Assembly (NCBI GenBank): GCA_003427395.1
Contig: BFEA01000101.1
Location: forward strand, 2,929,977-2,960,377
Source: Chara braunii
Taxonomy: Eukaryota; Streptophyta; Charophyceae; Charales; Characeae
Direction: 5' to 3'
Length of the DNA stretch: 30,401 nt
The notes beneath the pieces were generated by a model. The model ran no database searches and was not told the origin of the DNA. It was given only the letters and a program-made list of their open reading frames with translations. This document shows, piece after piece, positions 8,471-16,125 of the stretch. Every line of letters starts with the position of its first letter. Position 1 is the stretch's first letter. The translations under genes were made by a program, and so were the position numbers.

Positions 8471-8834
8471 ACATGTGGAACACGAACATCAGTGCACGCA
8501 AACACATGCATGCCATAGCGACCGAAGCCCGACCGCAGATAAGAAAGTGAAAGAATCTGGACGTAACCTTCCGGAAGATACTTTTTCAACGAGTAAGAGT
8601 ACGAAAAATACTTTTTCAAAGAGTACTTACTGAAAAATACATGAATGAAAAGAAAAACAAAAAGGATACATCAACGAGTACTGAGAAGACGCGCCATAGC
8701 TGGCGCGATGGCGCGATACTCCGTCCTTACGGGAACAAAGAGAGTGGCAGATTCCCATAATTGTTTCGGTTAGTTCCCTGCTAGCCTCATCCTTACGGGA
8801 TATTGGAGGAGCCGGTCGGTTCAGAGACGATATC
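8471..8834. other. Unassigned; TCCTTACGGGA direct repeats
   Basis: ACTTTTTCAA is repeated at 8580 and 8611. TCCTTACGGGA occurs at about 8723 and 8790, near GATACTCC and GATATTGGAGG. GCGCGATGGCGCGAT near 8702 is a local GCGC repeat. No gene is seen. Confidence 0.5.
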
Positions 8835-8854
8835 CCATGGCCGTGGTCCATTAA

Positions 8855-8886
<32 letters not shown>

Positions 8887-9232
8887 GACCCTGTTGAGCC
8901 TGTGGTCCTTAAAAAAAGAGGACCCTGTTGAGCCTGTGGTCAAAAAAAAAAAAGAAAAAAAGAAAGGAGGACCCTGTTGAGCCTGTAAAATGATCTGAAA
9001 GGTGTAGAATAAGTGGGAGCTTCATGGCGCATGTGAAACACAACCCACTACCTATGGCCGTGGTCCATTAAAAAAATAAAAAAAAAAGAGAGAGAGGACA
9101 ATGTTCAGCCTGTGGTCCAAAAAAAGAAAAGGAAAAAAAAAAAAGGAGGACCATGTTGAGCTTGTGAAATGATCTGAAAGGTGTAGAATAAGTGGGAGCT
9201 TCATGGCGCACGTGAAACACCACCCACTACTT
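8835..9232 (+). repeat. ~200-bp tandem duplication with five AGGACC(C/A)TGTTGAGCCTGTGGTC sub-repeats
   Basis: Unit 1 (8835-9050) and unit 2 (9053-9232) both run from ATGGCCGTGGTCCATTAAAA through (GA)n and GAGGACCCTGTTGAGCCTGT to GATCTGAAAGGTGTAGAATA and CACCCACTAC. The sub-repeat occurs three times in unit 1 and twice in unit 2, each followed by an A-rich tract. No coding potential. Confidence 0.92.
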
Positions 9233-9373
9233 TTCACGGAAAAAAAAAAAAAAAAACAGAAAAAGGCATACCTTTTTCGGTCTTTTTTTTTTTTAACTAT
9301 TTTTTTTAAATACAAGCCAGGCAACGAGTCTGGCTTCCCTCATAAATGTTGTGCGGTTCCTCCAGTGAATAAA

Positions 9374-9410
9374 TATTTCTGTCTTTTGGCTAAGAACAAG
9401 GTCGTGTACG
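9374..9410 (+). pseudogene. U2: Diverged U2 snRNA 5' fragment (tentative)
   Basis: TTTCTGTCTTTTGGCTAAGA followed by ACAAG and TGTA resembles the U2 5' region (TTTCTCGGCCTTTTGGCTAA, then GATCAAGTGTAG). The strongest block is CTTTTGGCTAAGA. No poly(A) tail is attached. The match is short and could be fortuitous. Confidence 0.45.
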
Positions 9411-9802
9411 GAGTAATTCATGACCACTGCGAATTATCGGATAAAGCTTTTTTTGTTATTTTTTCATTTTTATTTTTGTTTTTTTGGATGAAGCCTTTTG
9501 CTCTGTTGTTAATGGTTAAACGATTTCTTGCATTTGGCACTCGTGCGATTTTTTTTTCCACTTTTTTTTGCAAAAAAAGGAGGTACGTTTTCGGCTATTT
9601 GACTACCATTTCTTGCATTTGGTAGTGGTGCAACTTTTGTTTCCCTTTTTTTTTTTTTTGAGAGAGAAGGGAAGGTACTTGTGCGACTGTGTTGTGCTGA
9701 TGCGCCGAAGCATGATGGATTCTGTTTGTCAGTAAATATAAGCTATAAGAACAAGCCTGGTAAATGTGCTCATCGCAAAAAAAAACAAAGTGCTCATCAA
9801 TC
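9411..9802. other. Unassigned T-rich DNA with a TTTCTTGCATTTGG repeat
   Basis: TTTCTTGCATTTGGCACTCG at about 9524 and TTTCTTGCATTTGGTAGTGG at about 9609 are direct copies, each followed by GTGC and a T-rich run. T-tracts at 9548-9571 and 9646-9658. No gene. Confidence 0.55.
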
Positions 9803-9945
9803 AACGACCCTAGCTCAGTTGGCACAGGCGCAAAACATTTTAAATCCAGATCCAGACGTGAGTTCCAATCCAGACGGAGCTAACTGAGCGAAATCACTGA
9901 ATTACCTGGGGTCGGTCAGCTTCACGACGGCATCTCAAGGTTGAA
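9803..9945 (+). mobile_element. tRNA-derived SINE, copy 2
   Basis: A box TAGCTCAGTTGGCAC (9811-9825) and B box GAGTTCCAATCC (9860-9871). The downstream body, AGCGAAATCACTGAATTACC then TGGGGTCGGTCAGC, matches copy 1 at 8335. The spacing between boxes is about 35 bases, as in tRNA-derived SINEs. Confidence 0.75.
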
Positions 9946-9956
9946 AAACGACGAAC

Positions 9957-10055
9957 TGTGCTGATTAGCTTATTTTCTGATTAAAAAAAAAAAAATCTGA
10001 TTAAAAGAAAAAAAAAGGTCATGCCACTTCCGAAAAGGAAAAGCCACGCCGCTGC
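9957..10055 (+). pseudogene. U2-like fragment plus poly(A) plus GCCACGCCGCT unit
   Basis: GATTAGCTTATTTTCTGATT (9963-9982) resembles the U2 segment TATCAGTTTAATATCTGATA. It is followed by an A-tract and GGTCATGCCACTTCCGAAAA, then GGAAAAGCCACGCCGCT. The same order recurs at 10341-10405 (truncated) and 10441-10530, so the chimeric unit has been copied. Confidence 0.55.
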
Positions 10056-10340
10056 CTCTCCCAACCTGGATTGGCTACGGAATTCATGCGAGGGACGCCG
10101 GGCCCGTTTCCCGGTTAAAAAAAAAAAAAAAAAAACCTCGCCCTTAGCCGGTTGCTATCACGGATATAATAAACTGGCCGTTTGTTATAAATAAATACAT
10201 AAATAAACTAGGAAGATTCTCACGCCCGGCCGGTCCTGCCCGGCCGGGCAACCGGGCGTGACGCCCGGGGGGGTCTGACGCCCGGGGTACCCGGGCGTGC
10301 AAAAAAAAAAAAAAAATAGATTTTTTTTTTTTTTTTTTTT
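10056..10340. repeat. GC-rich palindromic block and homopolymers
   Basis: 10224-10300 is a dense series of GCCCGG/CCGGGC palindromes (GGCCGGTCCTGCCCGGCCGG then GCAACCGGGCGTGACGCCCG) that would fold strongly. It is flanked by A/T homopolymers (10117-10134, 10300-10316, 10321-10341). No gene. Confidence 0.75.
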
Positions 10341-10535
10341 TGGTTTTCTGATATAAAAAAAAAAACAGAATGCCAATTCGGGAAAAAAAGAGCCACGCCG
10401 CTTCAAAAAATATCGCCATTTAAAAAAAAGCCGCAATGTGCTGATCAGTGATCAGCTTAATATCTGATATATATAATTTAAAAAAAAACAGATCATGCCA
10501 CTTCGGAAAAAGAAAAGCCACGCCGCTTCAAGATA
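10341..10535 (+). pseudogene. U2: U2 fragments repeated with poly(A) and GCCACGCCGCTTC units
   Basis: 10450-10469 reads GATCAGCTTAATATCTGATA, one substitution from the U2 sequence ATCAGTTTAATATCTGATA. Both the 10341 and 10441 units then have an A-tract, CAGATCATGCCACTTCGG or a variant, and AAGCCACGCCGCTTC. The U2 5' end and Sm site are absent. I interpret this as snRNA-containing retroposed sequence that was then duplicated. Confidence 0.6.
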
Positions 10536-10540
10536 TAAAG

Positions 10541-10577
10541 CCGTCCTCCGGGACATCCGTTAAAATTAGAACGATAC
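10541..10577 (+). pseudogene. U6: U6 snRNA 5' fragment
   Basis: GTCCTCCGGGACATCCGTTA followed by AAATTAGAACGATAC matches the U6 5' stem-loop and adjacent region (GTCC-TTCGGGACATCCGATA, AAATTGGAACGATAC). The match ends at ACGATAC, where the GC-rich repeat CCAGCCGGGCCGCCCGGG begins. No tail is attached on this side. Confidence 0.8.
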
Positions 10578-11160
10578 CTACCAGCCGGGCCGCCCGGGTC
10601 ACCTTGTTTGCCCAGGCGGCCTCAGGGTCCCAGCAAAAAAAAAAACAAGGTGACCCGGGAGGTCCCAGCAGAAAAAAACAACAAAAAAAAGAAATCTGAA
10701 AAACTATGTTATGCAGAAAAAGAAACTGAACAACTTTTGCCTCAGGGTCACATCGAAATTCTTTACCAATTTTAAAATAAGCTAGGCTACCAGCCGGGCC
10801 GCCCGGGTCACCCTATTTTCCCAGGCGGCCTGGCCGTGCAAGGACGACGGAAGGTCCCAGCCAAAAAAAAACTCCAAAAAATCCGAAAGAAAACTACGTT
10901 ATGCACAAAAATAAACCGAACAACTTTTGTCTCAGAGTCAAATCGAAATTATTTACCAACTTTAAAATAAAAATATAAATTAAAAAATATTATTTTATTT
11001 TCTTTTTCTTTTTCTTTTTGGACCGGCCGGGCAAGCGGACCCAGGGCCACTCTGGTAGCCTAGTAAATAAATTCAATTATTTTTCTTTAATTTTAATTTT
11101 GTTTGGCCCGGCCGCGCAAGTGGTCCCGGGCCACTCTGGTAGCCTAGTTACGAACTTCAG
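10578..11160. repeat. ~210-bp tandem duplication plus inverted copies
   Basis: Units at 10578-10786 and 10790-10975 share ACCAGCCGGGCCGCCCGGGT, TTATGCA, GAACAACTTTTG and TTTACCAA with TTTAAAATAA. Unit 1 contains the perfect inverted repeat CCCGGGTCACCTTGTTT/AAACAAGGTGACCCGGG. Two inverted copies of the unit end lie at about 11022-11063 and 11104-11146 (GGGCCACTCTGGTAGCCTAG). The cluster is palindromic at several scales and non-coding. Confidence 0.85.
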
Positions 11161-11182
11161 TTATCGAGTTTTTTTTTTTTTT

Positions 11183-11256
11183 GATACACAGAAGATTAGC
11201 ACGGTCCCTGCGTAAGGATGACACGCATAAGTCGAGAAAAATGGTCAAAATAATAA
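11183..11256 (+). pseudogene. U6: U6 snRNA 3' fragment
   Basis: GATACACAGAAGATTAGCAC, then GGTCCCTGCGTAAGGATGAC and ACGCATAAGTCGAGAAAAAT cover the U6 region from the ACAGAGA box to the 3' stem with scattered substitutions. The invariant ACAGAGA is changed to ACACAGA, so it cannot be a working U6. It is preceded by a T-tract and followed by (AAT)n. Confidence 0.88.
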
Positions 11257-11280
11257 TAATAATCATAATAATAATTTAAA

Positions 11281-11368
11281 ATCCTTCGGGACATCCGTTA
11301 AAATTGGAACGATACAGAGACTGAAGATTAGCATGGCCACTGCGCAAGAAAAAAAAAAAAAAAAAAAA
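11281..11368 (+). pseudogene. U6: U6 snRNA 5' fragment with poly(A) tail
   Basis: TCCTTCGGGACATCCGTTAA, AATTGGAACGATACAGAGAC and TGAAGATTAGCATGGCCACT follow U6 from its 5' stem-loop to GCGCAAG. A 3-4 base insertion lies inside the ACAGAGA region. The match then stops at an A-tract (11350-11368). It is 3' truncated before tailing, unlike the copy at 871. Confidence 0.9.
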
Positions 11369-11565
11369 GTGGCGCCGCTTAAGAAAAAAAATAAAAATCA
11401 AACCACGGCAACAAAAAATAAAACGAAAAAAAAAAAAAAAAAAAAAAAAGATAAAACGGTGGTCACATGCACGAGAGAAACAATAAATAATAAAAATACG
11501 ACAAGAACACTAACCGATCAATTCAATAGTTTACGATGAAACAGCAACCCCCCCGCCGAAGGGCC
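11369..11565. other. Unassigned A-rich DNA
   Basis: A-tracts and short fillers. GTGGCGCCGCTTAAG at 11369-11383 resembles the GCCACGCCGCTTC unit that follows other poly(A) tracts at 10013, 10390 and 10515. No gene. Confidence 0.55.
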
Positions 11566-11568
11566 TAC

Positions 11569-11678
11569 CTTCTTCCGCCGGCCGAATACAACGTACGGTC
11601 ATTCTAGCTGCTGCATTTGGCGTGTCATTCAGTCTAAATACAGCTATCCTGACCGTACGTTGTATTCGAGGGAAGAAG
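11569..11678. mobile_element. ~110-bp hairpin element with CGAATACAACGTACGGTCA arms
   Basis: A perfect 19-bp inverted repeat, CGAATACAACGTACGGTCA (11583-11601) and its complement (11650-11668). It is extended outward by CTTCTTCC/GGAAGAAG and inward by TAGCTG/CAGCTA. Non-coding foldback. The outer-arm motif CGAATACAACG also appears at 27911 and, as a variant, in the element at 12526-12640. Confidence 0.8.
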
Positions 11679-11765
11679 GGAGTAGCTCAGTACACCCCAC
11701 CCATGAGCACCACCCGTGCACTGTTGAAATACAGACCAGAGTTCGAATCAGATAAAATCAGATGT
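11679..11765 (+). mobile_element. tRNA-derived SINE, copy 3
   Basis: A box GAGTAGCTCAGTACAC (11680-11695). B box GAGTTCGAATCAG (11739-11751) is preceded by CTGTTGAAATACAGACCA, which matches TTGTTGAAAAACAGGCC of copy 1. The 3' body is shorter than in the other two copies. It abuts the hairpin element at 11569-11678. Confidence 0.7.
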
Positions 11766-11804
11766 GCAATATAAGAACGAAACACTAGTTCTTAAATACG
11801 TAGG

Positions 11805-12100
11805 AGGGTCCGTCCATGAAAAAAAAAAAAAAAAGCAGATCACGGCTAATGGTCAATTCAGGAGATCACGGCTAATGGTCCGCCCATTAAAAAAAAAAAA
11901 AAAAAAACGACCTGCCAGGAAAAATTCAGCAATAGTAAGGATAGTAATGATAACAATAAAAGAAACTCGAAAAAAAAAAAACAAAAAACGATGCAGGTAA
12001 TATAACGACAATGCCTGTTTTCTAAATTAGGAAAAAGATGGTGAAGAGGAGGGGGGAGAAAGAGAAAATTGGGGGCGGGGGGGACTAAGGGTCATCTAGA
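11805..12100. repeat. AGATCACGGCTAATGGTC direct repeat among poly(A) tracts
   Basis: AGATCACGGCTAATGGTC occurs at 11838-11855 and 11863-11880. GGTCCGTCCATG and GGTCCGCCCATT each precede a poly(A) tract (11820, 11888). The rest is A-rich or G-rich filler (GGGGGCGGGGGGGAC at 12072). No gene. Confidence 0.75.
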
Positions 12101-12102
12101 AT

Positions 12103-12400
12103 GAAATTTCAAGTCCGTAAAAAAAAATAAAAAAATACAGGATGACAAAAAAAAAAAAAAAAACAATAATACTAATTAAGGAAAGACGATAACCACGCTC
12201 TTAACAGAATCTGATTCACTGAATAGGATGTAAAATGAAATTTCAAGTCCGTAAAAAAAAAAAAAAAAAAANTTAACAGAATCTGATTCACTGAATAGGA
12301 TGTAAAAAGAAATTTCAAGTCCGTAAAAAAAAAAAAAAAAAAAAAAAAACTGGATGACGAAAAAAAAAAAAAAAACAATAATACTAATTAAGGAAAGATA
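12103..12400. repeat. GAAATTTCAAGTCCGT repeats around an unresolved base
   Basis: GAAATTTCAAGTCCGT plus an A-tract occurs three times (12103, 12237, 12309). TTAACAGAATCTGATTCACT and the following 35 bases occur at 12201 and 12273, on either side of an N at 12272, with one difference. CAATAATACTAATTAAGGAA also occurs twice (12164, 12376). The 72-bp period placed exactly across the N may reflect an assembly join. Confidence 0.85.
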
Positions 12401-12525
12401 ACGATAACCAGGCTCTCATGCGATGGTGATGAGAGGGTTGTATGTCGATGGTGATACGGCGATAACAAGGTCGCCGCAGTATCTGAATTGACCCCCTGAG
12501 GAGGTCGCTAACTGGCAGCGGCCGA

Positions 12526-12640
12526 GACTACCGTCTTCCCCCAAACATAACGCACCCTGAATATGAACGTATACAAGATATGTTTCCGGCCCGATTCAGA
12601 AAAAATGTGGGTGCGTTGTGTTCGGGGGAAGACGGTAGTC
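12526..12640. mobile_element. 115-bp hairpin element with GACTACCGTCTTCCCCC ends
   Basis: Perfect 17-bp terminal inverted repeats, GACTACCGTCTTCCCCC (12526-12542) and its complement (12624-12640). Inner CGCACC/GGTGCG also pair. The centre contains CCCTGAATATGAACGT and CCCGATTCAG, which resemble the CCTGAATCTGGACGT/CCAGATTCAGG core of the foldbacks at 2846 and 4838. No coding capacity. Confidence 0.8.
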
Positions 12641-13040
12641 GCGGAGAGTAGCCAGACACCTTCGTCTTCTCGAGCGGCAGTCTTTTTCAGCAGCGTGAAG
12701 GAGGGAGGTGATGCTCCCACAGCCGGCTATGGTAACGTAGTCGATGGTGGCGGTGTGCGCGATAACGTACGTTCCAATCATCTGCTGAATTTCGAGATCT
12801 CTTGTGCATTTATTGCTGCAACTTGCGGCTATGACGAGTGCACGTGCGTCTGGTCAGGCTTCGTTCTGACTGTTTTGCTGTTCTCATCAGAGGAAGAGAG
12901 ATCGAAAAATAGTATGGCTGACAAGGAAAATGAATACAAACAACTTTCTAGACTCTGAAAAAATAGGAATTAAATTAAAAAATAATAAGATTAATAATAT
13001 TAATAATAAATTAATAAAAAAAAAAGAGCGAGGAATGACC
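12641..13040. other. Unassigned; no supported gene
   Basis: A 131-residue plus-strand frame (12563-12958) starts inside the hairpin element and shows no domain I recognise. The end is AT-rich (12960-13022). Confidence 0.5.
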
Positions 13041-13155
13041 GTTAGGCGATGGCGATGAGAAGGCTGTCAGGCAATGGCCATGATTGCCTGCCGAGCCGTA
13101 AGTTCGTGTGTTCGAGTCTCGCACTCGACATGCATGAGACGGTCGCACCAGGTGT
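13041..13155 (+). other. GGCGATGGCGATGAGAAGG repeats and a B-box-like site
   Basis: GGCGATGGCGATGAGAAGG (13047) recurs as GGCGGTGGCGATGAGAAGG (13502), each followed by GGTCGCACCAGGTG (13141, 13518). Between them, GTGTTCGAGTCTCGCACTC (13107) looks like the T-arm of a tRNA. This may be a fourth, diverged tRNA-derived repeat. No clear A box. Confidence 0.4.
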
Positions 13156-13204
13156 GGTGGTGTGAGACGACGCGGAGGTGGGAGAGGAGGAACACAAGAA
13201 GAGG

Positions 13205-13440
13205 GGGTGACAAAAAACGTTTTGGAATGTGAAAAACGTTTTTGAAAAAAACAGTAATGAAAACAAAATTCCAAAAAAAAGTTTTAGAATGTGAAAAAGT
13301 TTTCGAAAAAGGAATAACAAAAAACGTTACTTTTTGAAAAAGGAATAACAAAAAACGTTTTAGAATAACAAAAAGACGTTTCAGAATAACAAAAAAAAGT
13401 TTTAGAATGTGAAAAACTTTTTGAAAAAATCATTAATTAA
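13205..13440. repeat. Degenerate AACGTTTTAGAATGTGAAAAA tandem repeats
   Basis: Variants of GAATAACAAAAAACGTTTTA and GAATGTGAAAAACGTTTTTG alternate about eight times, with an irregular 20-60 base period. A related unit is at 13608-13640. It is AT-rich and non-coding. Confidence 0.85.
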
Positions 13441-14160
13441 AAAAAAAAAAAAAAAAACCAGAAAAAAGAACTGCCAGGCTATGGCGATGGGAAAACAATC
13501 AGGCGGTGGCGATGAGAAGGTCGCACCAGGTGGAAAAAGGAGCGGATATGGGAGAGAGGGTGAATAGAGGAAGAGAGCGAAAAACTCTGGCTGTCAAAGA
13601 AAAAAAAATAACAAAAGACGTTTTAGAAAATGAAAAGAAAGATAGGACTAAGCAAAACAAAACAAAAAAACAAAACAAAAAACAAAAAAAAACAAAAAAA
13701 AAAAAAAAAAAAAAAAACAAAAAAAAAAAACAAAAAAAAAAACAAAAAAAAGAATCCGAAATGGGAGTTCTTGACGAACCCTAAATAAGCACATAACTAC
13801 AAAAATTCACTACTGCCTTCATCCAGACAGAATGCACGGACATTATCACTGTATCTAGACTGGAAGTTGTGACAAATACCAAGTATAAGTTGTATAACTA
13901 TGATGACCGGGCCTTCTATTCTGTAGAAGACAGTGGGCCAACGATCCGAACAGCTAATATGTTAAAAAAACGGAAGGAAAATGGAAACCTACAGGCACCT
14001 GAGACTGAAGACGACAGCCAATACTTGGAAAAAGAAACTGCAAAAGAAAAAGAAAAAAACTGCAACTACTATGGTAAAGTCAGCTAATAGACTAACACTG
14101 AAGAAAAAGCTGGTGGGGGGGGAGCAGCACCCGCTGCTGGAGACGTGCAAAAAACAATCA
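13441..14160. other. A-rich simple DNA and unassigned sequence
   Basis: 13655-13755 is almost entirely (A)nC. 13790-14090 has mixed composition with a 72-residue frame and no recognisable domain. No supported gene. Confidence 0.5.
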
Positions 14161-14292
14161 ACCACACCAACATATATCGTTTTACATATACATACATATA
14201 CATACATATATATACTCATACATATATCGTCACATACATATATATACTTATACATATATCGTCATATATATACTTATACATATATGTATACT
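14161..14292. repeat. AT-rich CATATATCGTCAC/TATACTTATA repeats
   Basis: Alternating TATA-type repeats with three ACATATATCGT phases (14168, 14221, 14253). Related ATATATCGTC pieces occur inside the adjacent hairpins at 14324-14350 and after 14540. Confidence 0.85.
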
Positions 14293-14540
14293 TCTCTGCC
14301 CACGGTTTACCGCGCGGTTTGGTTTGACGATATACACTTATATCGTCAAACAGAGCTGCCCAGTAAACCGTAGGCAGAGGGGAGAGCAGAGGGGAGAAGA
14401 GGACAACAAACGAGTGTCTGTGAATATATATATCATATATATATATATGAAACGCAGACGAAACAGTTTGCCACAGCCCCTCGTTTGTTGTCCTCTTCTC
14501 CCTCTCTGCGTACGGTTTACCGTGCAGCTCTGTTTGACTA
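14293..14540. mobile_element. Nested foldback with three alternative arms
   Basis: Arm A (14293-14334, CTCTGCCCACGGTTTACC to TTTGACGATATA) pairs with A' (14338-14379, TATCGTCAAACAGAGC to GTAAACCGTAGGCAGAG). A' also pairs with A'' (14501-14540, CTCTCTGCGTACGGTTTACC to CTCTGTTTGAC). Between A' and A'' is a 21-bp perfect inverted repeat, 14394-14414 with 14480-14500, containing AGAAGAGGACAACAAACGAG. A' can therefore form a short local hairpin or a long outer one. Confidence 0.85.
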
Positions 14541-15070
14541 TATATTTATATATATGTGACGATATATATACATATATAAAATATATATTGTCACAAGAGT
14601 ATCAGAGCGCAAATATATATGTATATACTGCATCACAAGAAACGCTGTCTGCTAGATTAGCACAAGAAATCGACGAGAATCCCAAAAATGTCATACCGAC
14701 ACGCAAAGAATCGGAAAGAAAAGGAGAGGAGAGGAGGAGAGAGGAGAGAGGAGAGTGGAGAGGAGAGGAGAAAATCAGGGACCAAAGGGAGAAGAACAAA
14801 AGATGAGCGGGAGATGGACAAGAAAATTCAGCGAATCTTATACGTACGTGAAACGAAGTGAAGGAAAAAAAAAAAAAAAGATTGAGCGACCCGGAGGAGT
14901 AGTAGGAAGAGGAGAACGACGCCGACGACGACGACGGCGCTGCCAAGGACGTGGAAGAGAATCATCAAAAAGAAAAGAGGGAAAGATGGGCGGGTGGAGG
15001 TGGGGGAGGGGGGGAGAAGCAACTTACAAGGACGACACTGCTGCGATTAAAAGATTACAACGATGATATA
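14541..15070. other. AT-rich then purine-rich unassigned DNA
   Basis: ATATAT runs to about 14600, then GGAGAGGAGAGGA-type purine tracts (14710-14775), an A-tract (14864-14879) and GACGACGACGACGGCG (14923-14938). Arg/Glu-rich frames here are translations of simple sequence. Confidence 0.6.
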
Positions 15071-15143
15071 TATGCCAAGGAGAGAGAGAGAGAGAAAGAG
15101 AGACATTTCGTCCGCACTTCATATATTTGATCGATTGACATAG

Positions 15144-15206
15144 TCCGCATCAACCAGTTTAGCGGTTGATGTAGATTATACCCTGTTTGGGGTATTGATT
15201 TGCGGA
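15144..15206 (+). other. Compact three-way-junction fold
   Basis: Outer stem TCCGCA (15144-15149) with TGCGGA (15201-15206). Inner hairpin 1 is CATCAACC (15148-15155) with GGTTGATG (15164-15171). Inner hairpin 2 is ATACCC (15178-15183) with GGGTAT (15190-15195). CA of the outer stem overlaps hairpin 1, so either stem loses a pair or two. It is flanked by ATTGAC on both sides (15135, 15210). I do not recognise an RNA family. Confidence 0.5.
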
Positions 15207-15287
15207 TTCAATTGACTTAAGTGTAATATACATCTTCAGAAGGGGGATGGGATGATAGTCAAAGATTCAAAATGCGGGTTACGAGGA

Positions 15288-15650
15288 CAAGAAGCAGGAG
15301 GAAGAGGAAGAGGAAAAGGAAGAGGAAGAAGAGGAGGAAGAGGAGGGACGAGGGAGGAACAAAGAGGGAGGAGGAGGGAAGAGAGAGAGGAGGAGGAATA
15401 CAAGGAGGAAAAGGAGAATGAGGAGGACAACGGTGGATTGCTTTGCAGAGATCAAGCAATCAACATCGGCAATCTCCACCATAACCATTTGGACGACAAG
15501 CAGGAGGAAGAGGACGAAGAGGAAGTGGAAGAGGAGGAAGAGGAGGAGGAGGAGGAGAGGCAGGAGGGAAAAGATTGGCTGCTTTAACAGACGACACTAA
15601 CTCAGCATTGGTACACTCCACCATCAACATTTACCATCCTTAGATCACTC
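15288..15650 (+). repeat. Polypurine (GAA/GAG)n tandem duplication, ~200 bp
   Basis: Two units start GACAAGAAGCAGGAGGAAGA (15288) and GACAAGCAGGAGGAAGAGGA (15495). Each runs through a GAG/GAA tract, then GATTG(G)CT and, diverged, GCAATC/GCATTG followed by TCCACCAT(A/C)A-CATT (15470, 15618). The Glu-rich 111-residue frame at 15252-15587 is a reading of this tract. A real acidic protein cannot be fully excluded, but the repeat structure continues past the stop. Confidence 0.75.
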
Positions 15651-15986
15651 CTTCCTTCTCTAAGTATCATAGAAAGCATCGACAGAGAGCAAAGAAGGCA
15701 CAAAGATGCGCGCAAGTGAGAAAGAGGAGAAAAAAAAAAAAAATTAAAGAACGTACAAGAAACAGCTCAAGGGAGTCAGAGCAAACAGATCCGAGCCAAT
15801 TCACTGACAACAGTGCTACTCTTATCCAATTCAACACCTCGCATACCTTCTTGTCGTTTTCTGAAAAGCACTACCGATCCCCGACGCTCTTACGATCCCT
15901 TCCCGCTTCCTTCCTCTTTCTCAAAGTTCAACCTTGTCAGCTATTAGCTGGTCATGACACCCATCACTTCGGCTTCTCCCTCGGCC

Positions 15987-15988
<2 letters not shown>
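15651..15988. other. Unassigned
   Basis: Mixed composition, no recognised gene or repeat. Confidence 0.45.
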
Positions 15989-16030
<42 letters not shown>

Positions 16031-16058
16031 AGTAGTAGTAGTAGTAGAGTAGTCTCTC

Positions 16059-16103
<45 letters not shown>

Positions 16104-16125
16104 GTAGTAGTAGTAGTAGTAGTAG
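15989..16125. repeat. Duplicated (CT)n-(AGT)n compound microsatellite
   Basis: (CT)n 15989-16027, (AGT)n 16028-16047, (CT)n 16053-16098, (GTA)n 16100-16125. The two-part cassette is repeated once. Frames through it read as Ser/Leu or Arg/Glu strings. Confidence 0.96.

Noticed and set aside
9957-10540. Functional U2 snRNA gene
   Set aside because: Only short internal pieces are present; the 5' end, Sm site and 3' stem-loops are missing.
12563-12958. 131-residue plus-strand frame
   Set aside because: Starts inside a hairpin element and shows no recognisable domain.
14755-15066. Arg-rich basic protein frame
   Set aside because: Product of GGAGAG and GACGAC simple sequence with no domain and no partner.
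15252-15587. Glu-rich acidic protein frame
   Set aside because: It is a translation of a duplicated polypurine tract; the DNA repeat, not the reading frame, is what is conserved.
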